Of a stretch of 64,000 nt of DNA, positions 38,852 through 46,705 are shown in pieces. Both the position numbers and the translations under genes were made by a program. A model generated the notes under the pieces. The model was given only the letters and a program-made list of their open reading frames with translations, was not told the DNA's origin and did no database searches. How positions within the stretch are numbered: position 1 is the stretch's first letter; every line of letters begins with the position of its first letter. Origin of the DNA: Actinophytocola gossypii. GTDB taxonomy: Bacteria > Actinomycetota > Actinomycetes > Mycobacteriales > Pseudonocardiaceae. The stretch is taken from contig NZ_JAFFZE010000031.1 of NCBI RefSeq assembly GCF_025165815.1, positions 1 through 64,000 on the forward strand. Direction: 5' to 3'.

Positions 38852-39028
38852 CTAGGCGGCCAGCGCGAAGAAGAGGACGAAGACCGCGAGCGTGACCAAC
38901 CAGGTGGCGATGAGCCAGCCGAAGTCCCGCCAGGCGGAGATCGGCTTGTGGTCCTCGCCCGGCACGTAGACACCGCGGGCCTCGAACCGTTCGACGATCG
39001 CGTGAACGGCGCGGAAGGGGTTGCGCAC
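38852..39028 (-). CDS. 58-residue single-pass membrane protein
   Basis: From GTG 39028: VRNPFRAVHAIVERFEARGV, YVPGEDHKPISAWRDFGWLI, ATWLVTLAVFVLFFALAA, then TAG. A basic amphipathic start is followed by one hydrophobic helix of about 20 residues at the C-terminus. Third-position GC is very high, as in confirmed genes here. It starts 16 bases after the stop of the sialidase-like gene on the same strand, so the two are probably one transcript. I do not know a function. An in-frame TGA 18 bases upstream fixes the possible start. Confidence 0.75.
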   Translation of the reverse strand: MRNPFRAVHAIVERFEARGVYVPGEDHKPISAWRDFGWLIATWLVTLAVFVLFFALAA

Positions 39029-39043
39029 GGGCGACTCCGAGGT

Positions 39044-40219
39044 TCAGGTGACGGGTCCGCTGGCGTAGAAGGCCTTGCAGACGCCGTCGACGGTGTCGGT
39101 GGCGATCTGGAGGACGCTGGTCCCGTCCGTCGAGGCGAGCAGGGTCGGGCTGAAGTTGCGACAGCCCTCGTTGTTCGGATCGGGAACCTCGACCGGCGCG
39201 GGGATCTCCCGCCAGTCCCCGGCACCGCCCCGATCGTTGACCAGGATCGTGCGACCGTTGCCGGGGGCGTGGCTGCCGTCCGCGTTCACCAGCATCTCAC
39301 TGACCAGCAGGATCGAGCCGTTCGGACTCACCGTGATGGTCGGCGTGTGCCGAGGATACTTCCCGTCCCCGGTCCGGACGCCAGTCCCGAGATCGTTCGG
39401 ATCCCCGAAATCCCACCCGTCCTGTGATGTTCGGAAGTAGATGGAGCACAGCGGCTCCCCCTCGATGTTGCACACCTCGTACACGAGGAAGTAGGTCCCG
39501 TCGGCGAGCTGCCGCACCCCCGGCATGCCCGGTCGCACGAAGAAGTCGTCGTTCACGACCGTGTCGGCGGGCTGGCTCCAGTTGACCCCGTCCCGCGACC
39601 GCACCTGAACGATTTTCTGGTCGTGGTCCGGCTTGTCACTCTCGTCCGCGTACAAGGCCACCAACTGCCCATCACCGGCAACAAAGAGCTCCGGCTCCCA
39701 GGCGTTGTACTGGTTGGGTGACGTCGCGATGTCCGACTTGAAGGTCCAGGTCCGTCCCAGATCCCGACTGACCCACAACCGCTGTGTGGTCGCCCGATCG
39801 GCCGGCGACACCGAGTACCCGGTGGTGGTGGCCCACAGCAAGGTCCCCGCCGGCATGTCCCCGACCGGAGATGGAAGCTCGTACAGCGACCCGCAACACA
39901 TCCCGCGCCCGTTCGCCCCAGCGGGATCGGCGATCGTCCCCACGTGCTGGAAGGTGTCCCCGCCGTCCGTGCTCTCGAGGATGATCCCGACGCTGTCCCC
40001 GTCGATCACGCTGCCCACGCTGGCGAGCACCCGCCCGTTGGCGTTCCCGCTGTGCTCCAGCCGGATGACCCGTGGGTAACTGGCTCCGCCCGGGTAGATG
40101 AGCTGTCGATCCTCCTGCGGGCGCTCCCGCGCCTCCGCTGGCGCGGGTAAGCCCACCAACGCGCCCACCAAGCCGCCCAGACCCAGGACAAGCCCAACCC
40201 AAACCCGTAACCGCACCAT
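39044..40219 (-). CDS. secreted sialidase-like (BNR/Asp-box) protein
   Basis: 391 aa from ATG 40219 (GTG 40225 is an alternative). The first 30 residues (MVRLRVWVGLVLGLGGLVGA onward to PAPAEA) form a Sec signal peptide. Asp-box-type turns recur (SRDLGRTWTF, STDGGDTFQH, SRDGVNWSQ, SQDGWDFGD), giving a six-bladed beta-propeller pattern. Two Cys pairs are plausible. Exo-sialidase activity cannot be assumed, because the catalytic arginine triad and nucleophile tyrosine are not obvious. It may be another glycoside-binding propeller. Confidence 0.85.
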   Translation of the reverse strand: MVRLRVWVGLVLGLGGLVGALVGLPAPAEARERPQEDRQLIYPGGASYPRVIRLEHSGNANGRVLASVGSVIDGDSVGIILESTDGGDTFQHVGTIADPAGANGRGMCCGSLYELPSPVGDMPAGTLLWATTTGYSVSPADRATTQRLWVSRDLGRTWTFKSDIATSPNQYNAWEPELFVAGDGQLVALYADESDKPDHDQKIVQVRSRDGVNWSQPADTVVNDDFFVRPGMPGVRQLADGTYFLVYEVCNIEGEPLCSIYFRTSQDGWDFGDPNDLGTGVRTGDGKYPRHTPTITVSPNGSILLVSEMLVNADGSHAPGNGRTILVNDRGGAGDWREIPAPVEVPDPNNEGCRNFSPTLLASTDGTSVLQIATDTVDGVCKAFYASGPVT

Positions 40220-40349
40220 GATCACGCCCCGACCGTGCTCGTGCCGCCACTGTCCGAGGTCGGATCCTAACCAATAGGTAGCGCCATGTCGTTACTCTCA
40301 ACCAAACGACCCTGGCTACGCTGTCGGAGGCGCGGGCACCACCCCGCCC

Positions 40350-40422
40350 GGGGCCGTAGCCCAACGGCAGAGGCACTGGATTTAGGTTCCAGCCAGTGAG
40401 GGTTCGACTCCCTTCGGCCCCA
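40350..40422 (+). tRNA. tRNA with anticodon UAG (Leu codon CUA) but a short variable loop
   Basis: The cloverleaf is complete. Acceptor GGGGCCG pairs perfectly with CGGCCCC. The D-arm is GCC..GGC with AACGGCAG in the loop. The anticodon stem CTGGA/TCCAG has loop TTTAGGT (anticodon TAG at 40383-40385). The T-stem is GAGGG/CCCTT with loop TTCGACT. The discriminator is A and no CCA is encoded. The anticodon and A73 point to leucine. However, the variable region is only five bases (CCAGT), whereas bacterial leucine tRNAs have a long extra arm. Confidence 0.9.
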
Positions 40423-40756
40423 CCGATTTGGTCATTGCGCGAACCACTCCGTTCGTGGTCGTTTCCGCGGGCAGGGTGGTTGCGGCCTCGTCGTCGCGGG
40501 TGTTGGTGATGGTGGCATTGGCGACGAGGGCTTCGACGAGTGTCTTGGTCTGGTTGTGGGTACCGCTGGACGCTTGACCGCGCCGGGCGAGGTAGGCAGT
40601 CGAGGACCTGGCGAAGGCCGGATGGACGGGCGAGGCCTTCGACAGCGCACATATCGCCTGTCGGCATGGCCGGCCGTCCTCGACAGATTGGCCGGCTGGC
40701 GTCGGCCAGCCCTCGCTAACCTGCCACCGAAAGTCACCCTTCGGCCCGTCAGGTTG
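40423..40756. other. gene-poor stretch with a possible coding remnant
   Basis: No complete gene is seen. A minus-strand frame with high third-position GC reads SKASPVHPAFARSSTAYLAR, RGQASSGTHNQTKTLVEALV and ANATITNTRDDEAATTLP before running into the tRNA (stop near 40382). It has no start codon and no family that I recognise. CCCTTCGGCCC, from the tRNA 3' end (40410-40420), recurs at 40737-40747, which could be a trace of integration at the tRNA. Confidence 0.4.
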
Positions 40757-41290
40757 TCAGTTGAACTCGTTGTCGCTCTCGAGGTAGTCGACCGGGAATC
40801 CTTCCGCCGTCATGAAAGCGTCGAGTTGGGCGACCAGATCATCCTTCGCCGCACCGGCCTCCAGCCAAGTGACGGTCGTTACGCCCCAACCACCATAAGC
40901 AGAACGCCACGGTTGCAACGTCCACGTCAGCGCAACATGTCCCCCCGGCTCGAACCTCGCGCCGACCATCAGATCGCGATCAGCGTTGGTCCAACGTCGC
41001 TCACCCTGCCAACCGCGAAAGTCCATGCTGTCAACAAAACGAACGAGACCCCGGCCCACCACGAAATTGGTGACGCCCTCCAGCCGAGCATCCAGCCCGG
41101 GTGCCTGCGCGCCAACGACGAAGAACATCCTGCGGTCGTGCGGCGCTGGCACTACATGCCGTTCCGCGAAACGCACCGACACCGACGGGTTGCGCTCGCA
41201 CCGGAGCACGACCTCGACATCGTCCAAGCAGGCCAACTCGAGCTCTGGAAACGACCAGCCGTGCGGACACCCTGTGATCACATCACACAC
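40757..41290 (-). CDS. DUF6228-type protein
   Basis: 177 aa from GTG 41290 (GTG 41281 also possible; the frame stays open to 41530 but that part is low-complexity). The pattern VRFVDSMDFRGWQGERRWTN followed by RDLMVGARFEPGGHVALTWT matches what I remember of DUF6228 (a small beta-rich family with a conserved WxGxR and GHVxL). No function is known. Small beta proteins of this kind in accessory DNA are often immunity or stress proteins, which is speculation. It sits beside the tRNA in a region of remnants. Confidence 0.6.
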   Translation of the reverse strand: MCDVITGCPHGWSFPELELACLDDVEVVLRCERNPSVSVRFAERHVVPAPHDRRMFFVVGAQAPGLDARLEGVTNFVVGRGLVRFVDSMDFRGWQGERRWTNADRDLMVGARFEPGGHVALTWTLQPWRSAYGGWGVTTVTWLEAGAAKDDLVAQLDAFMTAEGFPVDYLESDNEFN

Positions 41291-41797
41291 GGTACTCGCG
41301 GCAGCCCTTCCAACTCGGGATAGCTTGCCTCGGTCAAGACCAGGCTGGCGGGGCTCCGCGGCGGCGGGGTTGGACGCCGGGACCGAATCGATACGACGGT
41401 CGAGAGGTTCTGCGCTATGGGCGCCTTGCGAGTCGAGCTCCGTGACGACGGCGGTGGCACGGCGATCCTGATGCGCCACGGTCAGTCCGCTGTTTCGAGG
41501 CCGGCATGGCGCCATGGACCTCGAATCCATGGAACGCAGTGCCTCCTCGCTTGATCACCTGCTCGTCGAGCTCGGCGGGAATGCGCTGAGTGAACGGGAA
41601 GCCGGTTGAGTGCTTCCGGCGTCCGGTACGGGGTGAGGGCGGCCGCGGGATGGAGACGCTCGGTCCCCGGACGGCTCGACAACCGCTCGGCCGGTGTCGG
41701 CTGAACACCGCTCCGTCGACGGTCGCATCGATCCGCTACGGAGAACGTGGGCAACTCGATATTTGACTGATCGATCTAGTTTGGCTAGTCTTCGGTC
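41291..41797. other. 507-base stretch without a confident gene
   Basis: Minus-strand frames are open but show mixed third-position GC. One reads STGFPFTQRIPAELDEQVIK and GGTAFHGFEVHGAMPASK (about 41470-41600), possibly a remnant; I recognise no family. The right end (41765-41780) holds the operator of the TetR gene. No RNA gene or repeat was seen. Confidence 0.4.
41765..41780. promoter_or_regulatory. operator candidate for TetR gene (shared with MFS promoter)
   Basis: GACTGATCGATCTAGT lies 18 bases before the tetR start. The same sequence with one change occurs in inverse orientation at 42413-42428 in front of the MFS gene. The core ACTGATCGATCTAGT is nearly palindromic around GATCGATC. Two matching copies at the only two promoters of the unit strongly suggest a TetR binding site. 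Confidence 0.75.
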
Positions 41798-42379
41798 GTG
41801 CCGAGGACCAAGGAGTTCGACCCCGATGTCGCGCTTGACGCGGCGATGGAGCTGTTCTGGTCGCGCGGGTACGAGGCGACGTCGACCGCTGACCTCGTCG
41901 AACACCTGGGGATCGCGCGAGCCAGTCTGTACGCGACCTTCGGCAGCAAGCACCAGTTGTACGTGCGCGCCTTGGACCGCTACATCCAGTCGCGTGATCC
42001 TCTTGTCGTCGAGACCTTGTCGCGTCCCGGCCCCGCGCTGCCCGCGGTGCGGGAGTTGCTCGAGGGGTTCGTCCGCGAAGCAACCGGTGAGCAGCGGGAA
42101 CGCGGTTGCCTGGTGGTGAACGCCGCGGTGGAGCGGTTGCCCGGCGATCGCGTGGTGGCGCGGTGTGTCGAGTCGAGCTGGAACACCGTGGAGGTGGCGT
42201 TGACCTCGGCGCTGCTGCGCGCGAAGGCCCAGGGCGAACTTCGCGACGGCGCCGAGCCGCGGCGGATCGCCCGGTTCCTCCTGGTGTTCCTCGAAGGGCT
42301 TCGGGTGGTCGGCAAGGGTGGCTGGGACGAGCGACACCTGCGGGACGCGGTGACCGAGGCGCTGAGCACGTTCGCCTGA
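41798..42379 (+). CDS. TetR-family regulator of the MFS/SDR unit
   Basis: 193 aa from GTG 41798. FDPDVALDAAMELFWSRGYE and LGIARASLYATFGSKHQLYV form the helix-turn-helix. The C-terminal domain with RERGCLVVNAAVERLPGD is typical of the TetR_C_16/CamR-like group that controls efflux pumps and oxidoreductases. Both its own promoter and the MFS promoter carry the same operator, so it is likely an autorepressor and repressor of the downstream genes. Confidence 0.92.
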   Translation: MPRTKEFDPDVALDAAMELFWSRGYEATSTADLVEHLGIARASLYATFGSKHQLYVRALDRYIQSRDPLVVETLSRPGPALPAVRELLEGFVREATGEQRERGCLVVNAAVERLPGDRVVARCVESSWNTVEVALTSALLRAKAQGELRDGAEPRRIARFLLVFLEGLRVVGKGGWDERHLRDAVTEALSTFA

Positions 42380-42412
42380 GGGGCGCTCGCGGTCGTTTTT
42401 TGCTGGGTAAAT

Positions 42413-42428
42413 ACTAGATTGATCAGTC
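42413..42428. promoter_or_regulatory. operator candidate in front of the MFS gene
   Basis: ACTAGATTGATCAGTC is the reverse complement of the site at 41765-41780 with a single substitution. It overlaps the presumed promoter (GGTAAATACTAGAT) and lies 16 bases before the GTG start of the transporter. Confidence 0.75.
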
Positions 42429-42443
42429 CAAATTGGGGGCGTT

Positions 42444-43862
42444 GTGCGAGCGGGGTTCGCCGTGCTGGGCACGGTGCAGGTGGTGCTCATCGCGGCGATC
42501 ACCGTGATCACGGTGTCCCTGCCAGCGATAGGTCGGGAGCTCGGCCTCGGATATGCCGATCTCGCGCTGGTGAGCACCGCGTACGGGCTGGCGTTCGGTG
42601 GCCTGTTGTTGTTGGGCGGCCGGTTGGCCGATCGGTGGGGGCACCGTCGTGCCTTCCGCGCCGGGGTACTGGGGTTCGCCGTCGCTTCGGTGGCGGCGAC
42701 GGTGAGTCCTGGGCTCGTGGTGTTGCTGATCGCGCGGCTCGCGCAGGGCGCGGCCGCCGCGCTCGCCGCTCCCGCGGCGATGGCTCTGCTGGCCACCCTG
42801 TTTCCCGACTCGCTCCGGCGGGAACGGGCGATGGCCGCCTGGGGTGGACTCGCCGCCATGGGCGCCACGGCGGGCAATCTGCTGTCCGGTGTGGTGAGCA
42901 CCTGGGCGTCGTGGCGGTGGGCGTTCGTCGTTCCCGCGCTGCTGGCCGCCGGTGCCGGCCTGTTGGCGTCGAAGCTGCTACCGCCGGGGCCGCCACCATC
43001 CCCGGCTCCGCTGGCCGTTCCCGGCGCGGCGTTGGCGACCGTCGGACTGTCGGCGGTCACCTACGCGCTGGTGAGCGTCGCGGGCAGTGGATCCGGCACG
43101 GCGACGTGGGTCGCGTTCGGCCTCGGCGCCGTCGCTCTCCTCGGGTTCGTCTCGGTGGAGCGACGCGGCCCGGCACCGCTGGTCCCACCCGGTCTGCTGG
43201 CGTCGCCACGGCGTGTGGTGGCGCTGGTCGTGATCCTGGTGACGGCCGCGGTCATGGCCAGCACGTTCTTCCTCCTTTCCCTGTACTTCCAACAGGTCCG
43301 CACCTTCTCGCCGGTGCTGACGTCGCTGGCCTTCCTCCCGTTCGGCGTGGCCCAGCTCGTCGCCTGGAGCCAGTCCGGCCGGGTGGTGCTCCGGCTCGGC
43401 CCGTGTTCCACGGTCATCACCGGCACGGCGGTCACCACGGTCGGGTTCCTGCTGCTCGCCCCGCTCGGCGACGACACGCCGTACCTGGGCGGCGTTCTCG
43501 CCGCGCTGCTGGTCCTGCCGGTGGGGATCACGTTGGCCTTCTCCGGCGCGATGTCCGCCGCGACGCGGGACACCGAGGTCGGTCGGGCCGGTGTCACGGC
43601 CGCCGTCGCGAACACGGCGATGGAGGTCGGGCCCACCGTCGGCCTGGCGGTGTTCGCCACCCTCGCCGCGCGGCGTTCCACCCAACTGATCAGCGAGGGA
43701 GCCGGCCGGAACACCGCGACGGCCGCCGGCTACCAGTTCGCCTTCCTCGTGGCCGCGGGCGTGACCGCCGCGGTCACCGCACTCGCCGTGGCCACCTTCG
43801 CTCGGACACGTCACCGGCGTGCGCGAACCGGAAATCCCATCACAGAACAGGAAATGCGATGA
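42444..43862 (+). CDS. MFS drug-efflux-type transporter (DHA2, 14 helices)
   Basis: 472 aa from GTG 42444. The N-terminal helices contain [20 protein letters not shown], and the MFS loop motif is [17 protein letters not shown]. About 14 hydrophobic helices are visible, which suits the EmrB/QacA (DHA2) group. These export drugs or metabolites in exchange for protons. The stop overlaps the start of the SDR gene. Repression by the upstream TetR is supported by the duplicated operator. Confidence 0.92.
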   Translation: MRAGFAVLGTVQVVLIAAITVITVSLPAIGRELGLGYADLALVSTAYGLAFGGLLLLGGRLADRWGHRRAFRAGVLGFAVASVAATVSPGLVVLLIARLAQGAAAALAAPAAMALLATLFPDSLRRERAMAAWGGLAAMGATAGNLLSGVVSTWASWRWAFVVPALLAAGAGLLASKLLPPGPPPSPAPLAVPGAALATVGLSAVTYALVSVAGSGSGTATWVAFGLGAVALLGFVSVERRGPAPLVPPGLLASPRRVVALVVILVTAAVMASTFFLLSLYFQQVRTFSPVLTSLAFLPFGVAQLVAWSQSGRVVLRLGPCSTVITGTAVTTVGFLLLAPLGDDTPYLGGVLAALLVLPVGITLAFSGAMSAATRDTEVGRAGVTAAVANTAMEVGPTVGLAVFATLAARRSTQLISEGAGRNTATAAGYQFAFLVAAGVTAAVTALAVATFARTRHRRARTGNPITEQEMR

Positions 43863-44617
43863 CCACACAGTTCACCGGCAAGGTCGTGCTCGTCACCGGC
43901 GGCGGCTCGGGTATCGGCCGCGCCTGCGCGCGGACGTTCGCCCGCGCGGGCGCGACCGTTGTCGTGGCCGGCCGCGGTGCCGAACCGCTGGCGCGGACGG
44001 TGGAGTTGATCGAGGGCGATGGCGGCCACGCGGACGCGATCACCGTCGACATCACCCGGGCCGGGGGCATCGAGCACCTGATCGCCACCGCCGCCGGCCG
44101 GCACGGCGGACTGCACGTCGCCGTCAACAACGCCGGCGTGTTCGCCGGCGGGGCGGTCGCGGACCTGGACGAGGAGTCCTGGAGCCGGGTGCTGGACACC
44201 AATCTCACCGGCACGTGGCTGGCCATGAAGCACGAGATCAACCACATGCGTCAGCACGGTGGCGGCGCCATCGTCAACGTCGCCTCCAACCTCGGGGCGC
44301 ACATGCGCATCCCCGGCATCAGCGCCTATATCGCCGCCAAAGCCGGGGTCAGCGCGCTCACTCGCGCCGCCGCCCTCGAGTACATCGGCGACGGCATCCG
44401 CATCAACGCGGTCAGCCCCGGGCCGGTGGACACCCCCATGTCCCTCCTGCCCGGGGAAACCGCCGAGGGCCGCGCCGAACGCATGAAGACCGCGCTGCCC
44501 ATCGGCCGCGTCGCCACCGTGGACGAACTCGCGAACACCATCGCGTGGCTCGCCGGAGAACAGGCCAGCTACCTCGTCGGGCACGATCTGCTCGTCGACG
44601 GGGGCGCCGCGGCGTAG
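43859..44617 (+). CDS. short-chain dehydrogenase/reductase
   Basis: 252 aa from ATG 43859 behind CAGGAAA. Cofactor site [24 protein letters not shown] motif [12 protein letters not shown], catalytic Ser in [11 protein letters not shown] and the YxxxK pair in [16 protein letters not shown] are all present. [14 protein letters not shown]-type segments follow. It is an NAD(P)H-dependent oxidoreductase of unknown substrate. Coupling to an efflux pump suggests modification of a toxic compound together with export. Confidence 0.93.
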   Translation: MTTQFTGKVVLVTGGGSGIGRACARTFARAGATVVVAGRGAEPLARTVELIEGDGGHADAITVDITRAGGIEHLIATAAGRHGGLHVAVNNAGVFAGGAVADLDEESWSRVLDTNLTGTWLAMKHEINHMRQHGGGAIVNVASNLGAHMRIPGISAYIAAKAGVSALTRAAALEYIGDGIRINAVSPGPVDTPMSLLPGETAEGRAERMKTALPIGRVATVDELANTIAWLAGEQASYLVGHDLLVDGGAAA

Positions 44618-44621
44618 GCGT

Positions 44622-44948
44622 TCAGAGCATGATGCTCGGCATTTCGCTCGGAACCTCGTCGGGCGTCTTGTCGTCGGTCTTGTCGTCGGTCTTGACCAGT
44701 TTCTGCAGTTGTCCGCTCAGCTGGCCGAGTCGGCTTCCCATCCACGATTCCGGCTCTTCCATCGCGGCGTACAGGTCCGCGCAGTCCTCGAAGATCCCCA
44801 GCGCGCTGTCGACGTCCTCGTTGTCGACGGCGGATTGGAGTGCGGTTATGGAAAGCGAGAACACAACTTCGCTTCGCTGGCCCTCCTTGGATTTCTGCAG
44901 GATCTTGTCGAGCGCGATGTGGAATCGAATCATTCTTTCGCTGGACAT
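44622..44948 (-). CDS. hypothetical protein (108 aa) with repeated acidic tail
   Basis: ATG 44948 follows a strong GCGGAGGC ribosome site, so the gene is very likely real. The protein is mostly helical (MSSERMIRFHIALDKILQKS, then LSITALQSAVDNEDVDSALG) and has a C-terminal direct repeat TDDKTDDKTPDEVPSE. Its codons are less GC-rich than the neighbours (AAA, AAT-type codons occur), hinting at recent transfer. It converges on the SDR gene with four bases between stops. No family recognised. Confidence 0.7.
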   Translation of the reverse strand: MSSERMIRFHIALDKILQKSKEGQRSEVVFSLSITALQSAVDNEDVDSALGIFEDCADLYAAMEEPESWMGSRLGQLSGQLQKLVKTDDKTDDKTPDEVPSEMPSIML

Positions 44949-45028
44949 TGATGCCTCCGCGAGTGGGAACCTGTGAAAGGTGAGTCGACCGGGTCGCGCT
45001 CGCTGTTACCTGTTGCGGCACAAAAGGT

Positions 45029-45961
45029 TCACGGAAGTTCGACGACGATCTTCCCGCGCACGCCACCCCGCTCCAGGGCGCGGTGTGCGGCGGCGATGTC
45101 TGCCAGTGGAAACACCCGGTCGACAACCGGACGGATCGCGCCGGAGGTGACCCAGCGGCCGAGTTCGGCGAGCAGTGCCGTCGTCGGGTTTCCGCTGAAG
45201 GCGCGGACCCAGCGGCTCCGCCGCACCGCGTGGGCCGCGATGTAGCTCAGCGAGCGCACCGGACGGTCGAGGTCGAACGCGATCGCGACCAGCCGGCCGC
45301 GTTCGCTGAGCAGCCCGCGATACGCGGGCAGTTCGGTGCCGACCGTGTCGAGGATGACGTCGAAACGTCCCAGTTCCCCGGGTGCGCGGTAGTCGATCGC
45401 CTCGTCGGCGCCGAGTTCCGTCACCAGGTCGAGGTTGGCGGCGCCGGCCAGGCCGGTGACGTGCGCGCCCATCGCCTTCCCGAGTTGGGTGGCGAGGTGG
45501 CCGACGCCGCCGGTCGCTCCTCGGACGAGCAGCCGCTCGCCGGGTGCCAACGCGGCGAGGTCGCGCAGTGCGGTGATCGCGGTCGTTCCGACGGGAAGGG
45601 CGGCGGCCCGGACCGGGTCGAGGCCGGCGGGAACGTGGTCGAGCCGGTCGGCCCGCACGGCGACGTACTCGGCGGCCGACCCCATCCGGCGACCCAGCAC
45701 GCCCCACGCCAGGTCACCGGCCGCGAACCTGCTGCCCGCCGGCTCGACCACCTCGCCGACCAGGTCGACGCCCACCCGCTTGGGGAACCGGTTGCCGCTG
45801 AACGGGCGCAGGCGGCCGGCGCGCATCGACAACTCCCCGCCGTTGACCGACACCGCTCGCACCCGGACCAGGACCTCGCCGGGACCCGGGCGCGGCACGG
45901 GGGCGGTGGTCACCGACAGGACCTCGGCGGGGCCGTACCGGTCGTAGGTCGCGAGTCGCAT
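45029..45961 (-). CDS. zinc-independent NAD(P)H:quinone oxidoreductase (MDR family)
   Basis: 310 aa from ATG 45961 (MRLATYDRYG); ATG 45976 would add MSSTS but overlaps the palindrome. The medium-chain fold shows RYGPAEVLSVTTAPVPRPGP at the start, VGTTAITALRDLAALAPGER and the nucleotide loop LLVRGATGGVGHLATQLGKA. There are no zinc-ligand cysteines, so it belongs with QOR-like reductases. A TATGTC sequence 8 bases before ATG 45961 would allow leaderless expression. It is divergent from a TetR gene and shares two palindromes with it. Confidence 0.88.
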   Translation of the reverse strand: MRLATYDRYGPAEVLSVTTAPVPRPGPGEVLVRVRAVSVNGGELSMRAGRLRPFSGNRFPKRVGVDLVGEVVEPAGSRFAAGDLAWGVLGRRMGSAAEYVAVRADRLDHVPAGLDPVRAAALPVGTTAITALRDLAALAPGERLLVRGATGGVGHLATQLGKAMGAHVTGLAGAANLDLVTELGADEAIDYRAPGELGRFDVILDTVGTELPAYRGLLSERGRLVAIAFDLDRPVRSLSYIAAHAVRRSRWVRAFSGNPTTALLAELGRWVTSGAIRPVVDRVFPLADIAAAHRALERGGVRGKIVVELP

Positions 45962-45965
45962 CGAA

Positions 45966-46014
45966 GTGGAAGACATATTCCACTTGTACCGGCGGAAACG
46001 GAAGATGGCTTCCA
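45966..46014. promoter_or_regulatory. two palindromes between quinone reductase and tetR
   Basis: GTGGAAGACATATTCCAC (45966-45983) has perfect 6-base arms. GGAAGATGGCTTCC (46001-46014 region) repeats the GGAAG/CTTCC symmetry, followed by another TTCCAC. The shared GGAA(G/T)/CTTCC arms suggest one dimeric regulator, by position the adjacent TetR, bound twice across both promoters. Confidence 0.6.
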
Positions 46015-46034
46015 CTTCCGCTAAAGTGAGAGAG

Positions 46035-46658
46035 GTGCCGAAGCCATCGCCTCGCTTGCGTACCGACGCCGCCGCCAACCGGACCAGGATCCTCGACACG
46101 GCGCGGGACGTCTTCGCCACCGAGGGGCTCGGCGTCCCGATGAGCGAGATCGCGCGCCGCGCCGGACTCGGGGTGGCCACCCTCTACCGCCGGTTCCCCA
46201 CCAAGGAAGCCCTGGTCGCGGAGGCCTTCGCCGAGCAGATGGGCGAGTGCGCCGGAATGCTCGACGCCGCCCTCGCCGATCCCGACCCGTGGCGGGCCTT
46301 CTGCCGCGTCCTCACCGAGGTGTGCGAGATGCAGGCCCGCGACCGCGGGTTCTCGAAGGCGTTCGTCACGGCCTTTCCCCACGTCACCGAGTTCCGGGAG
46401 ATGCGGGAGCGGGCGGAACGAGGGTTCGTCGAACTGGTGCGGCGCGCGCAGGCGGCCGGCGCGCTGCGCCCCGACTTCGACCCGGCCGACGTGGTGCTCG
46501 TCCTGCTGGCCAACGGCGGCGTCCACGCCGGCACGTCCCAAACGACCATGGACGCCTCCCGCCGGCTCGTGGCCTACCTGCTGCAGGCCTTCCGCGCCGA
46601 GAACACCGCCCCGCTGCCCCGCCCGGCCGCCCTCCCGCTCGACGCGGCGCTCACCTGA
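46035..46658 (+). CDS. TetR-family regulator
   Basis: 207 aa from GTG 46035, chosen because GAGAGAGG precedes it and an earlier start (ATG 46005) would place the palindrome inside the gene. RTDAAANRTRILDTARDVFA, then MSEIARRAGLGVATLYRRFP and TKEALVAEAFAEQM is a classical N-terminal domain. It probably represses the quinone reductase and itself. It has a short spacing (47 bases) to the kinase gene, with no clear link in function. Confidence 0.9.
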   Translation: MPKPSPRLRTDAAANRTRILDTARDVFATEGLGVPMSEIARRAGLGVATLYRRFPTKEALVAEAFAEQMGECAGMLDAALADPDPWRAFCRVLTEVCEMQARDRGFSKAFVTAFPHVTEFREMRERAERGFVELVRRAQAAGALRPDFDPADVVLVLLANGGVHAGTSQTTMDASRRLVAYLLQAFRAENTAPLPRPAALPLDAALT

Positions 46659-46705
46659 ACTATGGCAGGCTGCCCACGCGGGTGGCTGACGGTAGGAGGG
46701 TGAAC

